A DNA stretch of 46,094 nt. Origin: JANRLT01 sp041736895. GTDB lineage: Bacteria > Planctomycetota > Planctomycetia > Pirellulales > JALHPA01. Shown here piece by piece: positions 41,618 to 46,094 of the stretch. The notes under the pieces are model-generated. The model worked only from the letters and a program-made list of their open reading frames with translations, did no database searches and was not told the origin of the DNA. Made by a program: the position numbers and the translations under genes. Positions within the stretch are counted from its first letter, which is position 1; every line of letters begins with the position of its first letter. The stretch lies in the NCBI GenBank assembly GCA_041736895.1, contig JBGSSS010000018.1, positions 1 to 46,094 of the forward strand, given 5' to 3'.

Positions 41618-43144
41618 ATGGCCAAACGCCGCAAATCTGCCGCACCACCTCCGCCACCCGAGCCCATTGACTCGGACATCGAGTCGATTGATGCCGCGGC
41701 GATGCCGAGCGAGTTGGACGAGGATCATCTGACGCCGGCCGAAGCGTTTGCCAACTCGCCTGAACCAGTTGCTGAAACTGAGCAGACAGCGATCGATCCG
41801 CTTGCCAAGCTTTCGGTGCTGCCCGAAGCTCGCGGCGGGGGCTTTGATCATGCGGCGGTCAAGGTTCGCGAATTCCCCCAAACCCCCGGCGTGTACCTGA
41901 TGAAGGATCGCGCCGGTCGGGTGATCTACGTTGGCAAGGCGAAGAACCTGCGTGCCCGCGCGGGGAGCTACTTCCTCAAAGCGGCAGCCGTCGACCTGCG
42001 GACCCGTGATTTGGTGCAGGAAATCTGGGACATCGACTTTCTCCCGATGGAAAGCGAGGTCGATGCACTCCTGGGCGAAGCACGCTTGGTCAAGGACATC
42101 CAGCCTAAATACAACAGTGATCTCAAGGACGGCAAGAGCTTTCCGTACCTGCAAATCACGACGCACGAGGACTTTCCGCGGATCGAAATCACGCGAAAAC
42201 CGCGGTCGAGTGGCGTGAAACTCTATGGCCCGTTCACTAGTGCGGGCAATCTCCGCGCGGCGGTCGTGGCGTTGCAGAAGATATTTCAATTCCGGACCTG
42301 CGACCTCGACATTGACGAGACTGACGACCGATGGCGCTGGTTTCGGCCTTGTTTATTGGCTTCGATTCGCCAATGCACCGCCCCGTGCAATCTGCGGATC
42401 AGCAAGGAAGATTATCGGCGTTCGATCAACAAGCTCCGGACGTTCATGGATGGCAACAAGGACAAACTATTAGACGAACTGCGCGACGAGATGAAGACCG
42501 CGAGCGCGGCGCTGCGCTTCGAAAAGGCTGGCCGGCTGCGTGACGAAATTCACAAACTCGAAACGCTCGACCAACGTGGGGACCTCAGCGAGAACGATCA
42601 GCCCGAGGTCTTTTACATCGATCCCAAAAAAGGGTTGAAGGGTCTGAAGCAAGTTCTCAAGCTCGACAAAACGCCGCGCACGATCGAGGGCGTCGACATC
42701 GCGCATCTTAGCGGCAACGAAACCGTCGCCAGTCTCGTGAGCTTCATTGATGGGTTGCCATACAAGCAGGGCTACAAGCGGTTCAAGATCCGCGGCGTCT
42801 CGGGGATCGATGACTTTAAGAGCATCCACGAAGTCGTCAGCCGGCGCTTCGCGCGGCTTCATGACGAGAACGATGTCTTTCCCGATATCCTGCTGATTGA
42901 CGGCGGAAAAGGGCAATTAAACGCCGGAATGGCCGCGTTTCGCGAGCTGGAAATCACGCCGCCAATCGTCATTTCACTCGCCAAACGCGAAGAAGAAATC
43001 TACATCCCCGGCCAAGACGAGCCGCTGAAACTGAGCCGACATTCTTACGCGCTGCGGCTCTTGCAGTACGTCCGCGATGAGTCCCATCGCTTCGCCCAGC
43101 ACTATCATCATCTGCTACGCCGGAAGAATCAGTTGGGCGAGTAA
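41618..43144 (+). CDS. uvrC: Excinuclease ABC subunit C, lacking the usual C-terminal HhH end
   Basis: 508 residues from ATG 41618. An acidic N-terminal extension of about 80 residues precedes the GIY-YIG nuclease (FPQTPGVYLMKDRAGRVIYV, GKAKNLRARAGSYF), residues about 85-165. The UVR segment (LDELRDEMKTASAALRFEKA) follows. The RNase H-like C-nuclease (GVDIAHLSGNETVASLVSFI, LLIDGGKGQLNAGMAAF, ISLAKREEEIYIPGQDEPLK, LLQYVRDESHRFAQHYH) keeps its Asp and His residues. The protein then ends, so the helix-hairpin-helix pair seen in full-length UvrC (about 600 residues) is absent. A palindrome pair replaces the ribosome binding site. An internal start such as ATG 41702 would shorten the extension. 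Confidence 0.92.
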   Translation: MAKRRKSAAPPPPPEPIDSDIESIDAAAMPSELDEDHLTPAEAFANSPEPVAETEQTAIDPLAKLSVLPEARGGGFDHAAVKVREFPQTPGVYLMKDRAGRVIYVGKAKNLRARAGSYFLKAAAVDLRTRDLVQEIWDIDFLPMESEVDALLGEARLVKDIQPKYNSDLKDGKSFPYLQITTHEDFPRIEITRKPRSSGVKLYGPFTSAGNLRAAVVALQKIFQFRTCDLDIDETDDRWRWFRPCLLASIRQCTAPCNLRISKEDYRRSINKLRTFMDGNKDKLLDELRDEMKTASAALRFEKAGRLRDEIHKLETLDQRGDLSENDQPEVFYIDPKKGLKGLKQVLKLDKTPRTIEGVDIAHLSGNETVASLVSFIDGLPYKQGYKRFKIRGVSGIDDFKSIHEVVSRRFARLHDENDVFPDILLIDGGKGQLNAGMAAFRELEITPPIVISLAKREEEIYIPGQDEPLKLSRHSYALRLLQYVRDESHRFAQHYHHLLRRKNQLGE

Positions 43145-43648
43145 AACTGTATCAATCGCGCAAACTAGGCGCGTCAGTTTGTCGCCATTACAGGGGACTG
43201 TTTAGCACTCTCGGTCGCTGATCGTCCTGCGACACGATTGCCGATTTGCTCATTTTCAGAGCTATGCCAAACCGCTACGAATAGTTTTTTTTGGATCACG
43301 TTTCGACTCCAAATGCAATGTTCATCTATTCACGTTTCACCGAGCCTTGAGAAATCGAACTTCGATCCTCTGCGTCTATCTGTCGCACATCGCGATATTA
43401 GGCCTGCGAATCTCGTTTCTGTCGGTTTCCCGCAATTTCCTGAGGTTTTTTGAATAGAAACCAGGCGTAACTTTTGACGCGTGAACAGATATCCATCAAA
43501 AACCAACGGTCCAATCGTCCAAAACGTTCGGGATTTTCTGCCGCTAGCTCATTTATTCCCGCGATTTATGGCAAATCTGAAATACTTGCCAAAATTGCTC
43601 AAAATTCACTTGCAAGAAAGAGATCAATTCATAAACTGCAATGCGTGG
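43145..43648. other. AT-rich gene-free region upstream of mraZ
   Basis: About 500 bp with lower GC than the neighbours. The open frames crossing it (for example 43481-43789) show no motif, start context or codon bias that I trust. It could hold a long leader or a non-coding RNA; I see no strong terminator hairpin in it. Confidence 0.5.
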
Positions 43649-43695
43649 GGAATAAGCCCTATGGGACAGCAAGGAATGTTAGCCCTGTGGGAAAT
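43649..43695 (+). promoter_or_regulatory. Candidate operator repeats upstream of mraZ
   Basis: GGAATAAGCCCTATGGGACA (from 43649) and GGAATGTTAGCCCTGTGGGA (from 43673) are direct repeats. Each has a CCCTRTGGG palindrome (43657 and 43683), 26 bp apart. MraZ proteins are known to bind upstream of their own gene at repeated TGGG-containing boxes, which fits loosely. TTGACC at 43695 could be a -35, but no well spaced -10 was found. Confidence 0.45.
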
Positions 43696-43779
43696 TGACC
43701 CAAAGTTTGCTAGTATGAGATCAGATGGGGCGGACGGAGTCAGCCATCAAAACCCTCCTTCCTTCTCTGATTTCTGCCG

Positions 43780-44259
43780 ATGCCCTTGAGTTTGTTGACC
43801 GGCGAGTTTGCCCGAGCGTTGGACGAGCGGTTTCGTTTGTCCTTGCCCTCGGACCTGGCTGATCCGCTCACGGCAAATGGAACCGAATGTGTCTTGGTCA
43901 AGGAACGGCCAGGATGCCTGAGCCTGTGGCCTCGGGCGGAATGGAACGAACGGACTCAAGCTGGCTTGGACTTGGTGAATGCCAAGCTCCGGGCGAAGAA
44001 ACTCGAGGAACGTTGGTCCGATGTCCAGCGCCTCGGCCGGTTGCTCTCGACTCGTCATCGCGAGGTGCAATTGGCAGGTCGGGGAAGACTGGTCATCCCC
44101 GAAGGATTCCGTGAGTTTTTGCAGGTCGAGCCCGCTGGCACCGTCTTGGTGGTCGGGGCGGCGATCTGCGTCGAGTTGTGGCAGCCCGCTGCTTGGATGG
44201 AACGCTTGCAATCGGAACTGCCGAATTTTCAACAGCTATTCGACGACCTGACGCGGTAA
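43780..44259 (+). CDS. mraZ: MraZ-type transcriptional regulator
   Basis: 159 residues from ATG 43780: SLLTGEFARALDERFRLSLP, then SDLADPL is the first SpoVT/AbrB-like half, and GRGRLVIPEGFREFLQVEPA with VELWQPAAWMERL the second. The first half has DERFR where the consensus is DxKGR. MraZ represses the division and cell wall (dcw) operon in other bacteria, where it is followed by rsmH and ftsL. Here no such gene follows; about 1 kb without a clear gene comes next. Candidate operator repeats lie upstream at 43649. Confidence 0.88.
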   Translation: MPLSLLTGEFARALDERFRLSLPSDLADPLTANGTECVLVKERPGCLSLWPRAEWNERTQAGLDLVNAKLRAKKLEERWSDVQRLGRLLSTRHREVQLAGRGRLVIPEGFREFLQVEPAGTVLVVGAAICVELWQPAAWMERLQSELPNFQQLFDDLTR

Positions 44260-45311
44260 ACGGATTCACCGCAAGAAACTAGTATTCAATCGAACTGCGA
44301 CTCGTCGCCCAACGACTTGTTGCCGCTCGCCGGATGCTCGTTGTCGTTTAGCCACTTTTCCTACCTTTAACAGCAACACCCACACATCGCGTTGGTTCGA
44401 AAGTTTTGCCGGTCGTGTTCCGTATTTCCCAGGGGAAGCCATTCCAAGGAATTAAGGAACACACGCCCAAGGATGGGCCGGGTCTCCGCCTACGATCACA
44501 GTCGCGTCCGAGTGTTGGCTCGCCGCGGCGCATCCGCGGCCGATGAGCATGGGGAACAGCAAGGATGTTCAGGAGATTGATGGACTGTTCCCAGTCCGAC
44601 TTGCAAGGACGCCGATATTTACGAAGGGCCCGTGTGGCCGTGGATCGCTTGAAGCTCGAAGAAACCTGCCTGTGTCACCCGGCGGGTCAATCGAAATCAG
44701 CAGAGTACTGGATGCTCGCGGTAAGGCACGGACGCCGAATTCCCTGAAGCCATTCATGCCCACGGGTCCTTTGTTTTTTAGATGGTACCAGTCGCAGCCT
44801 CATCCTTTCTAATTGCGTGTATCTCCCAGCCGTATGTTTCATGTCTCGTCTGTGCGAGATTTATCCTCTGCCCTTTTGCCGCAGACATTGATTTCAAGAA
44901 GCTACTTCCTCTAAGAAAAGCGACCGGGAATTCTGGCTTCCCATTTCTTGATGGACGCTGGGGTCTATGGACACTGGGGCTGTTGCAAGAACCTTACGCA
45001 TCTTCATATGTCGATTTGCGGCTAAGTTGAGTTGCCGCTGTGAGGGCCAAAGCTGGAGTGGGCAAAGTGTGCGAAAACGCACGCTTTTCGGCCTGATATG
45101 AGCATTTTTACGTCTACAAAAGTGCAGTCAGGTAAGTTGTGCGGTCAAGAAAAAATCCTTTGCACCAGCAAGGAAACTCTGACGAAATGTCCACTAGTCA
45201 CAGGCTCGTGATTGTTCGAGCTCTAACAGTTTATGCGCGGCCGACATTGAGTTGATCGAAGGATCGATCCGACTTGCCCGCAAGTGTCAGGTTTTCCTCA
45301 AGGAGGATCAG
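44260..45311. other. Gene-poor stretch downstream of mraZ
   Basis: About 1 kb between mraZ and the disrupted outer membrane gene. Short frames (44543-44812, 44565-44747) lack motifs and starts that I would defend. A hairpin at 45067-45088, GTGTGCG-AAAA-CGCACGC followed by TTTT, looks like a terminator and implies a transcript ending there, perhaps a decayed gene or an RNA. CCGCGG-rich dyads occur near 44522-44540. Confidence 0.5.
45067..45088 (+). terminator. Possible rho-independent terminator
   Basis: A 7-bp stem (one G-T wobble) with an AAAA loop and TTTT. No gene is recognised just upstream, so it either ends a long mraZ transcript or an unannotated RNA. Confidence 0.45.
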
Positions 45312-45966
45312 ATGTCAGTAATCAGAAGGGGACGATTTTTATCCGCGCTGCTACTGACTGGAGCGGCATTCCTAAGCGGAGCATCAGCCCAGGCGCAAGG
45401 CGATTGCTGCGTCAACATCTGCGCTCCGAGTTGCCAACAAAGTCAGCCGTGTTGCGAATGCGCTGAACCTTGGTGTCTCGGGGACCTATTCGAGAAATCG
45501 GATTGTTGTTACCAAGATTTTGTCAGTCCGATCACCAATCCAGTCTTCTTCGAAGATCCGCGGATGCTGACCGAAGCGCGGTTCATTTATCTGAACCATA
45601 CGTTGCCGCAGCAACTCGGCGGCGGGGATGTGAATCTGGTTGCCTTGCAATTGCGGGCACGCTTGACCGATCGTCTTTCGTTCATCGCCAACAAAGACGG
45701 CTTTATCATGTACGGGGACGATGTGCCGGTGGCGGATGACGGCTGGGCGGATGTCGGTGCAGGGCTCAAATACCTGATTTACGCCGATCCCGAGACACAA
45801 ACGCTTCTCAGCGGCGGCGTGACATTTGAAATTCCCGCTGGTTCTACGCGAGCACTGCAAGGCAACGGAGACGGCGAGTTCAATCTTTTTTTGACCGGCG
45901 GCACGCAGTTGGGAGATTGCTGGCATTACGTCACGGCGACTGGCTTTCGGCTGCCTAGTAGTCCAT
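45312..45966 (+). pseudogene. Outer-membrane-type exported protein, interrupted by an IS630 element
   Basis: From ATG 45312 with a near-perfect ribosome binding site (AAGGAGGAT). A signal peptide (LSALLLTGAAFLSGASAQA) leads to a Cys-rich start (DCCVNICAPSCQQSQPCCEC). A beta-barrel-like part follows (EARFIYLNHTLPQQLGGGDV, LQLRARLTDRLSFIANKDGF, LLSGGVTFEIPAGSTRALQG). After GFRLPSSPS the frame runs into sequence that is the 3' end of a transposase on the other strand, stopping at 46010. The barrel is therefore cut after about 215 residues. Similar exported barrel-like proteins are familiar from planctomycetes; function unknown. Confidence 0.75.
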
Positions 45967-46094
45967 CTAGCGATCGATGTCAGGTACGGGGTAGAGTGAC
46001 TTCAGTTTAATTCTGGCGTCTGCCGTAGTGAAGCGCCAATTGGTGCCGCGGCGATTTTCATTGCGTTCCTGCTGCCAAGCGGCGATCGCGGCGT
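45967..46094 (-). mobile_element. IS630-family transposase, C-terminal end (continues outside the window)
   Basis: On the minus strand the frame ending at TAG 45967-45969 reads AAIAAWQQERNENRRGTNWR then FTTADARIKLKSLYPVPDID. The WxFTTADARIKLKRLYP ending is the hallmark of IS630-type DDE transposases. Only the last 41 residues are inside the window. The element lies inside the outer membrane gene; IS630 elements insert at TA, and CTAGTAG at 45952-45960 offers such sites. The exact terminus is not determined. Confidence 0.85.

Noticed and set aside
43481..43789. 102-codon open frame upstream of mraZ
   Set aside because: Overlaps the mraZ start and the candidate operators; AT-rich and without motifs.

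Overview
The window reads as chromosomal DNA of a planctomycete, most likely of the Pirellulales type. The support is a set of lineage-typical genes: an RDD/SpoIIM/DUF4129/DUF4350/MoxR/DUF58 operon, DUF1598 and TIGR03067 proteins, a PEP-CTERM protein, BD-FAE-like esterases, a cysteine-rich exported protein, a truncated 'YWWGVTPQTV' protein, and intergenic DNA crowded with short palindromic repeats. GC is moderately high, with AT-richer non-coding islands at about 4.1-4.3, 22.3-22.5, 38.1-38.4 and 43.2-43.6 kb. No rRNA, complete tRNA or CRISPR array was seen.

Layout. At 0-0.8 kb there is the 3' end of a glycosyltransferase, a degraded planctomycete gene and two hairpin repeats. At 0.8-3.9 kb on the minus strand is a Ycf46-type module: truncated metallophosphoesterase, broken DUF1257 (Ycf35-like), DUF2997, an unknown gene and a Ycf46-like AAA ATPase. 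A tRNA 3'-end fragment plus terminator lies just beyond it at 4.3 kb and may be an integration scar. At 4.6-7.1 kb are an exported Gly/Asn-rich CARDB protein and an SDR oxidoreductase. At 7.2-15.4 kb is the MoxR operon of seven genes. At 15.6-17.6 kb are an exported esterase and a Tat-exported phosphoesterase. At 17.8-26.5 kb is a nonulosonic (sialic) acid cluster: a dehydrogenase/Gfo-Idh-MocA fusion, NeuB, NeuC, NeuA, a methyltransferase, a D-2-hydroxyacid dehydrogenase and a Wzx-like flippase. At 26.8-28.9 kb on the minus strand are a small conserved protein, ilvC and ilvN. At 29.0-32.5 kb on the minus strand are two unknown proteins, a COG3014-like lipoprotein and an LpoB-like PBP activator lipoprotein. 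At 32.9-38.1 kb are the Cys-rich exported protein, DUF1598, a 30-residue histone-H1-like peptide, TIGR03067 and PEP-CTERM proteins. At 38.4-43.1 kb are glmS (minus), kdsB and a uvrC lacking the usual C-terminal end. At 43.8-46.1 kb is an isolated mraZ, about 1 kb of DNA without a convincing gene, and an outer-membrane-type gene cut by an IS630-family transposase that runs off the window.

How the genes fit together: much of the window concerns the cell envelope. GlmS supplies GlcN-6-P towards UDP-GlcNAc, which NeuC, NeuB and NeuA can turn into a CMP-nonulosonate for a surface glycan exported by the flippase. KdsB points to Kdo-containing LPS, and the LpoB/COG3014 pair and MraZ point to peptidoglycan synthesis and division control. 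The most notable cross-cutting observation is that several unrelated repeat families sit inside or directly against the N-terminal coding regions of exported proteins (10964, 29833 and 31709), apparently in frame. Polypyrimidine tracts resembling the anti-Shine-Dalgarno sequence also lie just upstream of three start codons.
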